A stretch of DNA of 64,000 nucleotides from positions 806,001-870,000 of the forward strand of contig NZ_AP027141.1 in the NCBI RefSeq assembly GCF_027943945.1, given 5' to 3'. The stretch's first letter is position 1; each line of letters starts with the position of its first letter. The stretch comes from Microbacterium terricola. GTDB lineage: Bacteria; Actinomycetota; Actinomycetes; Actinomycetales; Microbacteriaceae. The notes below the pieces were generated by a model. That model had not been told where the DNA came from, did no database searches, and saw only the letters and a program-made list of their open reading frames with translations. The translations under genes and the position numbers were made by a program. Of this stretch, positions 1-7,751 are shown piece by piece.

Positions 1-1
1 C

Positions 2-697
2 TCGCTGCCCTGGCAGTCGGGCTTCGCGGGGCTGGCGTGGAACAAGGAGAAGCTCCCGAACGGGCTGGCGAGCATCGACGACCTGTGGGCGTCCGACCTC
101 AAGGGCCGCGTGGGCGTGCTCAGCGAGATGCGCGACACCATGGGGCTCATCATGCTCAGCCAGGGCGTCGACATCTCCGGCGATGGCTGGGGCGACACCG
201 AGTTCGACAACGCGCTGGCCGTGTTCGACGAGCAGGTCAAGAGCGGCCAGATCCGCAACATCAAGGGCAACTCGTACGCAGACGACCTCAAGAACGAGGA
301 CACGCTGGCCGCGATCGTCTGGTCGGGCGACATCACCGCGATCAACGCCGAGGTGGGCGACAAGTTCGGCTTCGCACTGCCGGACTCCGGCGGCACCCTC
401 TGGAGCGACAACTTCATGATCCCGGTCGGGTCGTCGCAGAAGGCGAACGCCGAGAAGCTCATCGACTACTACTACGAGCCGGAGGTCGCCGCCCAGGTGG
501 CCGCATGGGTGAACTACATCACCCCGGTGAACGGCGCGCGCGACGCGATCACGGCGATCGATCCGGCTCTGGCCGACAACCAGCTGATCTTCCCCGACGA
601 GGACACGCTCTCGCAGGCGCACATCTTCCGCACGCTCACCAACGCCGAGCAGCAGAAGTACAGCTCCGCCTTCGAGGCCGTCGGACTCGGCGCGTGA
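2..697 (+). CDS. Polyamine-type ABC transporter substrate-binding protein (5' partial)
   Basis: The C-terminal 231 residues of a periplasmic-type (in actinomycetes membrane-anchored) solute-binding protein run in from the window edge; signal peptide and start lie outside. Segments such as LPWQSGFAGLAWN and the closing stretch on HIFRTLTNAEQQKY fit the PotD/PotF spermidine/putrescine binders. The stop codon overlaps the GTG of the next gene (GTGA), so it heads an operon with the ATPase and two permeases that follow. Gene order binding protein-ATPase-permease-permease supports a polyamine or related small-cation importer. The exact substrate cannot be read from the sequence. Confidence 0.85.
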   Translation, partial: SLPWQSGFAGLAWNKEKLPNGLASIDDLWASDLKGRVGVLSEMRDTMGLIMLSQGVDISGDGWGDTEFDNALAVFDEQVKSGQIRNIKGNSYADDLKNEDTLAAIVWSGDITAINAEVGDKFGFALPDSGGTLWSDNFMIPVGSSQKANAEKLIDYYYEPEVAAQVAAWVNYITPVNGARDAITAIDPALADNQLIFPDEDTLSQAHIFRTLTNAEQQKYSSAFEAVGLGA

Positions 698-1851
698 GCG
701 CCACCGCATCCTTCGGCGAAGCCGGCGCCGATCTCGAGCTGCAGGGCATCCGGAAGGAGTTCCCCGGCTTCACCGCCATCGAGGAGCTCGACCTCGTGAT
801 CCCGGCCGGCTCGTTCTTCGCGCTCCTCGGCCCGTCGGGGTGCGGCAAGACGACCACGCTGCGGCTGGTCGCCGGGCTCGAGGATCCGACGGCGGGCCGC
901 ATCGTCATCGGCGGCAAGGACGTGACGGCGGTCCGGCCGCATCAGCGTCCCGTCAACACGGTGTTCCAGAGCTACGCCCTCTTCCCGCACATGACCGTGC
1001 TCGAGAACGTCGCGTTCGGGCTCAAGCGCCGCAAGGTGACGGATGCTGTCGCCCGCGCGCACGAGGCGCTCGCGCTCGTCGAGCTCGACCACGTCGCCGG
1101 TCGCCGTCCCAGCCAGCTCTCCGGCGGCCAGCAGCAGCGGGTCGCCCTCGCCCGCGCGGTCGTGAACCGGCCCGCGCTGCTGCTCCTCGACGAGCCGCTC
1201 GGCGCCCTCGACCTGAAGCTGCGCCGGCAGATGCAGCTGGAGCTCAAGTCGATCCAGAACGAGGTGGGCCTCACCTTCCTGCACGTGACCCACGACCAGG
1301 AGGAGGCCATGACGATGGCCGACACCGTCGCCGTCATGAACCAGGGGCGCATCGAGCAGCTGGGGTCGCCCGAGGAGCTGTACGAGCTGCCCCGCACGGG
1401 CTTCGTCGCCGGCTTCCTCGGCCAGTCCAACCTGCTGCCGGCCACGGTCGAGTCGGTCGCCGGCGGCCTCATCACCGCCCGGACGCCCGGCGGCGTCGTG
1501 GCGCTCCCCGAGGAGCGCGCGGTCGTCACGCGGGGCGAGATCACCGTCGGCGTCCGCCCGGAGAAGCTGCAGCTGCGCGCGGAGGAGCCGCCGCGCGACG
1601 GGCTCGAGAACGTGCTCGGCCCAGGCCGGATCATCGACGTGTCGTTCACCGGTGCGAGCACCCAGTACATCCTCGAGGTGCCCGGCGTGGGGCGGATCGC
1701 GGTGTTCGCGCAGAACATGGTCTTCGGCGCGACGCTCGCCGAGGGAGCGGAAGCCTGGGTGACCTGGCGACGCGAGTACACCTTTGGCCTCGATGCGCAG
1801 GCCCGTGCCTCCGCGGCGGCCGCGGAAGAGCTCGACGCCGAGGTGCTCTGA
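694..1851 (+). CDS. potA: ABC transporter ATP-binding protein, PotA type
   Basis: A 385-residue ATPase. Walker A GPSGCGKT is at about residues 46-53, the signature LSGGQQQR at about 142-149 and Walker B LLLLDEP at about 162-168. A C-terminal TOBE-like region (GVRPEK and beyond) is typical of PotA and related CUT1/FbpC-type ATPases. It energises the two downstream permeases at the cytoplasmic face. The GTG start at 694 overlaps the stop of the binding-protein gene; the much longer open frame upstream is a shadow of that gene. Polyamine specificity is inferred from the operon. Confidence 0.88.
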   Translation: MSATASFGEAGADLELQGIRKEFPGFTAIEELDLVIPAGSFFALLGPSGCGKTTTLRLVAGLEDPTAGRIVIGGKDVTAVRPHQRPVNTVFQSYALFPHMTVLENVAFGLKRRKVTDAVARAHEALALVELDHVAGRRPSQLSGGQQQRVALARAVVNRPALLLLDEPLGALDLKLRRQMQLELKSIQNEVGLTFLHVTHDQEEAMTMADTVAVMNQGRIEQLGSPEELYELPRTGFVAGFLGQSNLLPATVESVAGGLITARTPGGVVALPEERAVVTRGEITVGVRPEKLQLRAEEPPRDGLENVLGPGRIIDVSFTGASTQYILEVPGVGRIAVFAQNMVFGATLAEGAEAWVTWRREYTFGLDAQARASAAAAEELDAEVL

Positions 1852-1853
1852 CG

Positions 1854-2774
1854 ATGGCGATGACCGCGCTCGCGCCGACGACGACGGCGACGGCGGCGGC
1901 CGAGCCGCCGCGCCGGCGGCCCGGGCTGATCGCGTTCGCGCTGCTCGCCCCGGGGCTGGCGTACCTCGCGCTGTTCTTCCTCGTTCCGTTCGTGTCGCTG
2001 CTCATCACCTCGTTCGGCATCAACGACCCGGTCGAGTACGGGGCGTTCAGCTACGGGTTCTACTGGCAGAACTACGTCGACGTGCTCGCGGAGTACTGGC
2101 CGCAGTTCGTGCGCTCGTTCTGGTACGCGCTGCTCGCCACGATCTTCGCGCTGCTGATCAGCTACCCGATCGCGTATTTCATCGGCGTCCGGCTGCGGGA
2201 GCGGACGCTGCTGCGCAATCTGCTCCTGGTGCTGGTGATCGCACCGTTCTTCATCTCGTTCCTGCTGCGCACCCTGGCATGGAAGCAGATCCTCTCCGAC
2301 GAGGGACCGGTGGTCGGCTTCCTGCAGGCGGTCGGCCTGATGGGCCCGCAGGACCACATCACGGGCACGGCCGCCGCTGTCGTCTTCGGCCTCACCTACA
2401 ACTTCATCCCGTTCATGACCCTGCCGCTGTTCGCCTCGCTGGACCGGCTGGACAAGCGCCTGCTCGAGGCGGGCAGCGACCTCTACGCCGGCCCGGCGAC
2501 GACCTTCGTCAAGATCACCTTCCCGCTCTCGCTGCCCGGGGTGATCTCGGGCACGCTCCTCACCTTCATTCCGGCGGCGGGCGACTACGTCAACGCGAGC
2601 CAGTCGTTCCTCGGCGGGCCGTCGACGGCGATGGTCGGCAATGTCATCCAGTCCAAGTTCCTCATCACGGTGAACTACCCGCAGGCGGCGGCGCTGTCGA
2701 TCCTCCTGATGGCCGTGATCCTCGTCATCGTCGGCACCTATGTGCGCAGGGCGGGGACGGAGGACCTGCTGTGA
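1854..2774 (+). CDS. potB: ABC transporter permease, PotB type
   Basis: A 306-residue inner-membrane permease. After a Thr/Ala-rich, basic N-terminus it has a first membrane segment (LIAFALLAPGLAYLALFFLVP) and further hydrophobic stretches. The cytoplasmic EAA-like loop LLEAGSDLYAGPATTFVKIT contacts the ATPase, and the segment LAWKQILSDEGPVV is typical of PotB/PotH. The start is ATG 1854, two bases after the potA stop. The stop overlaps the GTG of the second permease. Confidence 0.87.
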   Translation: MAMTALAPTTTATAAAEPPRRRPGLIAFALLAPGLAYLALFFLVPFVSLLITSFGINDPVEYGAFSYGFYWQNYVDVLAEYWPQFVRSFWYALLATIFALLISYPIAYFIGVRLRERTLLRNLLLVLVIAPFFISFLLRTLAWKQILSDEGPVVGFLQAVGLMGPQDHITGTAAAVVFGLTYNFIPFMTLPLFASLDRLDKRLLEAGSDLYAGPATTFVKITFPLSLPGVISGTLLTFIPAAGDYVNASQSFLGGPSTAMVGNVIQSKFLITVNYPQAAALSILLMAVILVIVGTYVRRAGTEDLL

Positions 2775-3607
2775 GCGTGAACACCACCACCCTGCGCGCC
2801 GCGAACGGGCCCGTGCGGCGTCGCTCCGTCGGGTCCTGGCTGCTGCCGCTGTACGTGACGGCTGCGTTCATCGTGCTGCTGATCCCCATCGTCTACACGC
2901 TGGTCTTCTCGTTCAACGACGCCAACCGCTCCAACATCTCCTGGAACGGCTTCACGCTCGACAACTGGCAGAACGTCTGCGCCCAGCCGGACGTGTGCAT
3001 CGCCTTCGGCAACAGCCTGCTCGTCGGCGCCGTGTCCACCCTGCTGGCCACGACGCTCGGCACCGCGATCGCGATCGCACTCGTGCGCTACCGGTTTCGC
3101 GCCCGCACCGTGATCAGCCTGCTGCTGTTCCTGCCCATGGCGACGCCGGAGATCGTGATGGGCGCGGGCCTGGCCTCTCAGTTCCTCACGATGGGCGTCA
3201 GCAAGGGGCTCGGCACCATCATCGTCGCGCACACGATGTTCTGCCTCAGTTTCGTGGTCGTGACGGTGCGCGCACGCGTGCTCTCGCTCGACCCTGCGCT
3301 CGAGGAGGCCGGCCGCGACCTGTACGGCTCGCCGACCGCGGTCTTCTGGCGGGTGACGTTCCCGCTGCTGCTGCCGGGCATCATCGCGGCCGCGCTGCTG
3401 TCGTTCAGCCTCAGCTTCGACGACTTCATCATCACGTACTTCAACGCCGGCACGGTCCAGACCTTCCCCGTGTACATCTATGTGGCCGCGCAGCGCGGCA
3501 TCCCGCCGCAGGCGAACGTGATCGCCTCGGCGGTGTTCCTCCTCGCGATCGCGGCGACGCTGGTGTTCCAGGTCGGCGCGGCGCGGCGCGCACAGCGCAG
3601 ACGGTGA
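2771..3607 (+). CDS. potC: ABC transporter permease, PotC type
   Basis: A 278-residue second permease of the polyamine-type importer. It has about six membrane segments, the PotC/PotI-type sequence FNDANRSNISWNGFTLDNW after the first helix, and an EAA loop (LEEAGRDLYGSPTAVFWRVT). FDDFIITYFNAG is also common in PotC. The GTG start at 2771 shares bases with the preceding stop. It is the last gene of the transporter operon. Confidence 0.87.
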   Translation: MSVNTTTLRAANGPVRRRSVGSWLLPLYVTAAFIVLLIPIVYTLVFSFNDANRSNISWNGFTLDNWQNVCAQPDVCIAFGNSLLVGAVSTLLATTLGTAIAIALVRYRFRARTVISLLLFLPMATPEIVMGAGLASQFLTMGVSKGLGTIIVAHTMFCLSFVVVTVRARVLSLDPALEEAGRDLYGSPTAVFWRVTFPLLLPGIIAAALLSFSLSFDDFIITYFNAGTVQTFPVYIYVAAQRGIPPQANVIASAVFLLAIAATLVFQVGAARRAQRRR

Positions 3608-3618
3608 CGGCCGCTGGC

Positions 3619-3624
3619 TAGCAT
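3619..3624 (+). promoter_or_regulatory. -10 box TAGCAT for a leaderless gene
   Basis: TAGCAT ends 7 nt before GTG 3632. The nearby ATG at 3623 lies inside this box, which argues for the GTG as the real start. Confidence 0.5.
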
Positions 3625-3631
3625 GGGCGCC

Positions 3632-4234
3632 GTGCCGCCCCCATCCGCTCTCTCGTCGCGTCCGCGCTTCGCGCCGCTGCTGTCGATCGGTCTGCCCGTG
3701 CTGGTGCTCGCCGTGGTGGTGGTCGCGGCGGTGTCGCCGCCCGAGTGGGGCGCGTGGCGCATGGCCGCGTTCGTGGCCGCGTTCTCCTGGTACGCGTGGC
3801 TGCTCTGGGCCTGGCCGCTGCTGGAGATCGAGGCGGAGACGGTGCGGGTGCGCAACGCGCTGTGGACGTGGCGACTGCCGTTGGGCGCGATCGCCGGTGT
3901 GCAGTCCGGACGGGGCCTTACCCTGATCCTGCGGGACGCGACGAAGGTGCCGGTGACCGCCGTCACCGGCAGCGACATCGTCGTGGAGAGCATGCGCAAC
4001 GTCGAGGCCTACACCGAGGGCGGGCACTTCGTGCGGAACGCCTCGGACGTCTCCCCCTCCGCACGTGGCATCGGCGCGGGGGAGACGGCCGCGTGGGCAC
4101 GGCGCATCGAGGTGCTGCTGCGCGAGGCCGCGCCGGTGCCCGTGTCAGAGGTCTCGCGGCGCCTCAATGTCGCGGTGGCGGCAGCATCCGTCGTCGTGAC
4201 GGCGCTCGTGCCGATCGCGATCGCGCTCACCTGA
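3632..4234 (+). CDS. Membrane protein with PH-like domain, function unknown
   Basis: About 200 residues. Two N-terminal membrane helices (LLSIGLPVLVLAVVVVAAV and MAAFVAAFSWYAWLLWAWPL) are followed by a beta-rich region (IEAETVRVRNALWTWRLPL) resembling bacterial PH-like domains. A C-terminal hydrophobic helix (AAASVVVTALVPIAIAL) ends it. The start GTG 3632 was chosen because a TAGCAT box sits 7 nt upstream and there is no ribosome binding site; ATG 3623 is the alternative. It is transcriptionally separate from the transporter operon. I do not recognise a function. Confidence 0.75.
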   Translation: MPPPSALSSRPRFAPLLSIGLPVLVLAVVVVAAVSPPEWGAWRMAAFVAAFSWYAWLLWAWPLLEIEAETVRVRNALWTWRLPLGAIAGVQSGRGLTLILRDATKVPVTAVTGSDIVVESMRNVEAYTEGGHFVRNASDVSPSARGIGAGETAAWARRIEVLLREAAPVPVSEVSRRLNVAVAAASVVVTALVPIAIALT

Positions 4235-4274
4235 GCGGGCCACCCGCCGTCCATTGGCCGGGTCGCACCGGGGA

Positions 4275-4280
4275 TATTCT
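4275..4280 (+). promoter_or_regulatory. -10 box TATTCT, leaderless aminotransferase start
   Basis: TATTCT followed by exactly 6 nt and ATG 4287; no Shine-Dalgarno sequence is present. Transcription should begin at or next to the A of the start codon. Confidence 0.6.
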
Positions 4281-4286
4281 GAACCG

Positions 4287-5513
4287 ATGAGCCCGCTGCG
4301 CACCCTCGATCAGTCGAGCAAGCTGAAGAACGTCCTCTACGAGATCCGTGGACAGGCGCTCGCAGCCGCCGACGAGCTCGAGGCCGAGGGGCACACGATC
4401 CTCAAGCTCAACACGGGCAACCCGGCGATCTTCGGCTTCGAGGCGCCGTTCCAGATCGTGCGCGACATGATCGAGTCGGTGCCCTACGCGCACGGCTACA
4501 GCGACAGCCGCGGCATCCTCCCCGCCCGCCGTGCCGTCGTGTCGCGCTACGAGCAGGAGCCGGGCTTCCCGCAGTTCGACCCAGACGACGTGTACCTCGG
4601 CAACGGCGTGTCCGAGCTGATCACGATGACCATGCAAGCCCTGCTCGACGAGGGCGACGAGGTGCTGATCCCGGCGCCGGACTATCCGCTGTGGACGGCG
4701 ATGACGAGCCTCGCCGACGGGACGCCGGTGCACTACGTGTGCGACAGCGAGGACGGCTGGCAGCCCGACCTCGAGGACATCCGCGCGAAGATCACGCCGC
4801 GCACCAAGGCGATCGTGGTGATCAACCCGAACAACCCGACCGGCGCCGTGTACAGCCGCGAGGTGCTGCAGGGCATCGTCGAGATCGCGCGGGAGCACTC
4901 ACTGCTGCTGCTGAGCGACGAGATCTACGACCGCATCCTCTTCGACGACGCGCGGCACGTTCCGCTGGCCACGCTCGCACCCGACCTGCTCTGCCTGACC
5001 TTCAACGGGCTCTCCAAGACGTACCGGGTCGCCGGCTACCGCTCCGGCTGGATGGTCATCACCGGACCGAAGCAGCACGCGCGCGGGTTCCTCGAGGGCA
5101 TCCAGCTGCTCGCCTCGACCAGGCTGTGCCCCAACGTGCCCGCACAGCACGCGGTGCAGGCGGCACTGTCGGGCGTGCAGTCGATCGATGCGCTCATCGC
5201 GCCCACCGGGCGCCTGCACGAGCAGCGGGATGCCGCGTGGGCGGCGCTCGAGGCGATCCCCGGGGTGTCGTGCCACAAGCCGCAGGGCGCCCTCTACGCC
5301 TTCCCCCGGCTCGACCCCGAGGTGCACGAGATCCACGACGACAGCCGGCTGGTCTACGACTTCCTCGTCGCCGAGCACGTCCTCCTGGTGCCGGGCACCG
5401 GGTTCAACTGGGCGACGCCCGACCATCTGCGGATCGTCACCCTGCCGGAGGCGAGGGTGCTCACCGAGGCGATCGAGCGGCTCGGCAACTTCCTGGCGTC
5501 GTACCGGCAGTAG
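4287..5513 (+). CDS. alaA: PLP-dependent aminotransferase, AlaA-like
   Basis: 408 residues, fold-type I aminotransferase. The opening KLKNVLYEIRGQAL and KLNTGNPAIFGFEAP closely match E. coli AlaA (glutamate-pyruvate aminotransferase). The PLP-binding lysine is Lys244 in NGLSKTYRVAGYRSGWM, with NPNNPTG and SDEIYDRI upstream as usual. It likely makes alanine from pyruvate in the cytoplasm. The start ATG 4287 is supported by the TATTCT box; an in-frame ATG at 4254 lies upstream of that box. A hairpin terminator follows the gene. Confidence 0.88.
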   Translation: MSPLRTLDQSSKLKNVLYEIRGQALAAADELEAEGHTILKLNTGNPAIFGFEAPFQIVRDMIESVPYAHGYSDSRGILPARRAVVSRYEQEPGFPQFDPDDVYLGNGVSELITMTMQALLDEGDEVLIPAPDYPLWTAMTSLADGTPVHYVCDSEDGWQPDLEDIRAKITPRTKAIVVINPNNPTGAVYSREVLQGIVEIAREHSLLLLSDEIYDRILFDDARHVPLATLAPDLLCLTFNGLSKTYRVAGYRSGWMVITGPKQHARGFLEGIQLLASTRLCPNVPAQHAVQAALSGVQSIDALIAPTGRLHEQRDAAWAALEAIPGVSCHKPQGALYAFPRLDPEVHEIHDDSRLVYDFLVAEHVLLVPGTGFNWATPDHLRIVTLPEARVLTEAIERLGNFLASYRQ

Positions 5514-5521
5514 CTCGCCAG

Positions 5522-5540
5522 CCGCGGACCGGCTCCGCGG
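5522..5540 (+). terminator. Hairpin terminator after aminotransferase gene
   Basis: Seven-base perfect stem (CCGCGGA / TCCGCGG) with a 5-nt loop, followed by AGTTT, between two convergent genes. It could serve both. Confidence 0.55.
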
Positions 5541-5564
5541 AGTTTCGGATCCTGGCGACTCCGG

Positions 5565-6002
5565 TCAGAGCAGGGCGAGGCTCGTCGCGCGCCACCGACC
5601 GTCGATGCCCTCGAGGCGCACGGCGATCGCCCTGGTTCGCGCGTGCCCGCGGACGATGACCGTGCCCTCCACCACCCCGTCGGCGGGGGAGGCGTGATGC
5701 ACGGAGAGGATCGCGTGGGCCGGGCGGATCACGGGGGTGCCGCGTGCGCTGCGGGCGCGGGCGGCCAGGTTGGCCCGGACGACCAGCTTGCGGAACGGCT
5801 CCTCGGACAGCCATCTGGCCAGCTGATCGGCCTCACGCGCGCCGGCGAGCACCTCGAGCACGCCGAGGGTGAGGTTGCGCAGCAGCGGCTCCGGGTCGGG
5901 CAGCGCGGCCGTCGAGGTGTGCTGCGGCGCGAAGAACTCCGAGACGGCCTCGGCGGACGCGTGGGGGTGGGAGCGGGGCGAGCGTTCGTTCTTCGCGTTC
6001 AT
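5565..6002 (-). CDS. Rv3235-like conserved actinobacterial protein
   Basis: 145 residues, Arg/Ala-rich N-terminus followed by a compact alpha+beta domain (LTLGVLEVLAGAREADQLARWL ... GRWRATSLALL). It resembles the actinobacterial proteins annotated Rv3235 family (DUF6459), which sit near secA. No catalytic motif is visible and the role is unknown. It is convergent with the aminotransferase gene and divergent from the next gene. Confidence 0.7.
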   Translation of the reverse strand: MNAKNERSPRSHPHASAEAVSEFFAPQHTSTAALPDPEPLLRNLTLGVLEVLAGAREADQLARWLSEEPFRKLVVRANLAARARSARGTPVIRPAHAILSVHHASPADGVVEGTVIVRGHARTRAIAVRLEGIDGRWRATSLALL

Positions 6003-6082
6003 GGGATGCCAATCTCGGCAGGCTGCGTCGTGACACCGGGTCTACCACCGGGGTGATCCATACGTACCCTGCGGATGCCCCA

Positions 6083-6093
6083 CTGTGGATAAC
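6083..6093 (+). promoter_or_regulatory. CTGTGGATAAC box (contains a perfect DnaA-type 9-mer)
   Basis: The 9-mer TGTGGATAA at 6084-6092 is the reverse complement of TTATCCACA. It begins exactly 48 nt before GTG 6132. The same 11-mer occurs at the same distance from ATG 7122. Confidence 0.55.
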
Positions 6094-6119
6094 TTCTCAT
6101 CGACCCCTCATCCATCGCC

Positions 6120-6125
6120 TAGCCT
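6120..6125 (+). promoter_or_regulatory. -10 box TAGCCT, leaderless start
   Basis: TAGCCT, then CATCGC, then GTG 6132. The 6-nt spacing is identical to that of many other genes in the window. Confidence 0.6.
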
Positions 6126-6131
6126 CATCGC

Positions 6132-6737
6132 GTGCGGTGGGATCGCTTCTTCGACGACCTCGAGGACCAGCTCGCCTCGGAGTGGGAGGCGGAGCGCGCC
6201 GCACTCGACACCGAGGCGGAACGGCTGCGCCTGTCGCGCGTGGCGCTGCGGGAGCGGCTGCAGGCGCTCGCGCGCCGCGATCCGGCCTCGTCGGCGCCGA
6301 CGTTCGAGTTCACGGACGGCACGATCCTGGCGGCCGAGGTGAGCGGCGTCGGCGCGGACTGGGCGGCCCTCCAGCCGCTCGAGCGGAGAGCTGCGGCGGT
6401 GGTGGCGCCGCTGCACGGGATCGGATGCGTGGGCGTCCCGCATCCGGATCTGCTCCGCAGCGCGCGGCCAGGGGAGGAGGCGAGCACGCTGAGCGACCGG
6501 ATGACGTTCGGCTTCGTGCTGCGCGACCTGGTGCGTCGCCGGACGGGCGTCGTGCTCCATCTCGCGCACGGGCGGGTGCTCACCGGCACGATCGACCGCG
6601 CCGGCGCCGATCATCTCGACATCGCCCTGCACGACGAGGGCGCTGCGCGACGCTCCAACGACGTCACCGGGCACAGGATGGTGCCCTTCGCGGCGGTCTC
6701 CTGGATCAGGGTGGCAGCCGCATCCGTCCTCGCGTGA
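6132..6737 (+). CDS. Hypothetical protein, coiled-coil plus duplicated beta module
   Basis: 201 residues, not recognised. Residues 1-48 are strongly helical and charged (DLEDQLASEWEAERAALDTE), likely coiled coil. The rest holds what look like two related beta-rich halves: FTDGTILAAEVSGVGADWAAL near residue 60 and LAHGRVLTGTIDRAGADHLDI near 150, both with a G-x-V/I-x5-G-AD pattern reminiscent of Sm/SH3-like barrels. No signal peptide or membrane helix. The start is GTG 6132, with a leaderless promoter and the CTGTGGATAAC box upstream. Shared control with the SAF/CpaE genes is inferred from that box. Confidence 0.75.
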   Translation: MRWDRFFDDLEDQLASEWEAERAALDTEAERLRLSRVALRERLQALARRDPASSAPTFEFTDGTILAAEVSGVGADWAALQPLERRAAAVVAPLHGIGCVGVPHPDLLRSARPGEEASTLSDRMTFGFVLRDLVRRRTGVVLHLAHGRVLTGTIDRAGADHLDIALHDEGAARRSNDVTGHRMVPFAAVSWIRVAAASVLA

Positions 6738-6741
6738 TGGG

Positions 6742-7023
6742 TCAGTCCGGCTGGTCGATGCGGCCGGTGCCCCACAGCTCGGGGAAGCTGGCGGCGTTCG
6801 ACTGACGCCAGAGCGCGATGCGCCGCGCCTCTTCGGCCTGCTCGTCGAGGTACTCGGCGATGCTCGCCTCCTCAACCCGCCAGCGCGCGGGAGACCCGAC
6901 GCGGGCGCCCCGCAGTCGCCGCTGCTGCACCAGCTCCAGCACCTCGTCGACGCTCACGCCCAGCAGCTCGGCGACCTGTGCGGGCGCCAGCAGGCGCACG
7001 TCATCGTTCGACTCCTCGGGCAT
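6742..7023 (-). CDS. Helix-turn-helix (excisionase/MerR-like) DNA-binding protein
   Basis: 93 residues. LAPAQVAELLGVSVDEVLELVQQRRLRG followed by GSPARWRVEEASIAEYLDEQ is the winged-helix pattern of excisionase/BldC-like HTH_17 proteins. Short size and lack of other domains suggest a small regulator. It lies between, and opposite to, the two transcription units carrying the CTGTGGATAAC box, so it is a candidate for their regulation (inference). GATAAT lies 6 nt before its ATG, so it is probably leaderless. Confidence 0.8.
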   Translation of the reverse strand: MPEESNDDVRLLAPAQVAELLGVSVDEVLELVQQRRLRGARVGSPARWRVEEASIAEYLDEQAEEARRIALWRQSNAASFPELWGTGRIDQPD

Positions 7024-7072
7024 GGCCCCATTATCGCGGCGGTCTCCACCGAGGCGGCCCGGCGCGGCGCAC

Positions 7073-7083
7073 CTGTGGATAAC
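7073..7083 (+). promoter_or_regulatory. CTGTGGATAAC box upstream of SAF/CpaE genes
   Basis: The 9-mer TGTGGATAA at 7074-7082 starts exactly 48 nt before ATG 7122, the same geometry as the copy before GTG 6132. It lies in the short gap between the divergent HTH and SAF genes. Confidence 0.55.
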
Positions 7084-7121
7084 CGCGGAGCCCGCGGACG
7101 GGTCTGCGCCACCATGGGCAC

Positions 7122-7751
7122 ATGAGCGCCGTCGAGCCCGTTCCCGCGCGATCGCGGGCGTTCTGGGGCGACATCCGGTTCGTGCTCGGCATCGTGCTGA
7201 TCATCGTGTCGATCGCGGGTGTGTGGCTGGTGGTCAGCGCCGCCAGGCAGACCGCCCCGGTGTACGCCGCGGCGCGCACGATCGTGCCGGGCGAGTCGGT
7301 GTCGACGGCCGATCTGCGGGTCGTCGAGGTCGCGCTCGGGCAGGTGGGCGAGTCGTACCTGTCGCCGGACGGCTTCCAGGAGGGGGCGGTCGCGACCCGG
7401 ACGATCGAGAGCGGCGAACTCGTGCCGCAGAGCGCGGTCGGCGCCGCGCAGGCCGCCACCACGACGAGCGTGGTGATCCGCAGCGCGGTCGACGTCCCCG
7501 CGTCGGTCGGCGAGGGCTCGACTGTCGAGGTGTGGGCCGCGCCGGCGGGGGAGGACGGGGAGTACGAGGCGCCGCGCATCCTCGTCGCCGACGTCACGGT
7601 CGTGTCGGTGACCCGCGACGATTCGATGCTGGGCGGCGGGGCGGCGTCGCTCGAACTTGTGATCCCTCGGGCGGAGGTGGCGGCGGTGCTCGCCGCCGTG
7701 GCCGATGAAGCGGCGCTCTCAGTGGTGCCCGCCGTCGGAGGCGCGCCGTGA
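7122..7751 (+). CDS. SAF-domain membrane protein (CpaB/RcpC-like)
   Basis: 209 residues. One N-terminal membrane helix (FVLGIVLIIVSIAGVWLVVSA, about 19-39) is followed by an extracytoplasmic SAF domain (AARTIVPGESVSTADLRVVEV ... ESGELVPQSAVGAA). This is the architecture of CpaB/RcpC proteins of Flp/Tad pilus systems. Its stop overlaps the GTG of a CpaE/TadZ-like ATPase, which supports a Tad-related role. Other tad genes (TadA ATPase, TadB/C, Flp) are absent here. CACCAT lies 6 nt before the ATG and no SD is seen, so it is probably leaderless. Confidence 0.78.
   Translation: MSAVEPVPARSRAFWGDIRFVLGIVLIIVSIAGVWLVVSAARQTAPVYAAARTIVPGESVSTADLRVVEVALGQVGESYLSPDGFQEGAVATRTIESGELVPQSAVGAAQAATTTSVVIRSAVDVPASVGEGSTVEVWAAPAGEDGEYEAPRILVADVTVVSVTRDDSMLGGGAASLELVIPRAEVAAVLAAVADEAALSVVPAVGGAP

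Noticed and set aside
6083..7083. A replication origin marked by two DnaA-type boxes
   Set aside because: There are only two boxes 1 kb apart, no AT-rich unwinding region, and no dnaA/dnaN genes. Their fixed distance to start codons points to regulation.
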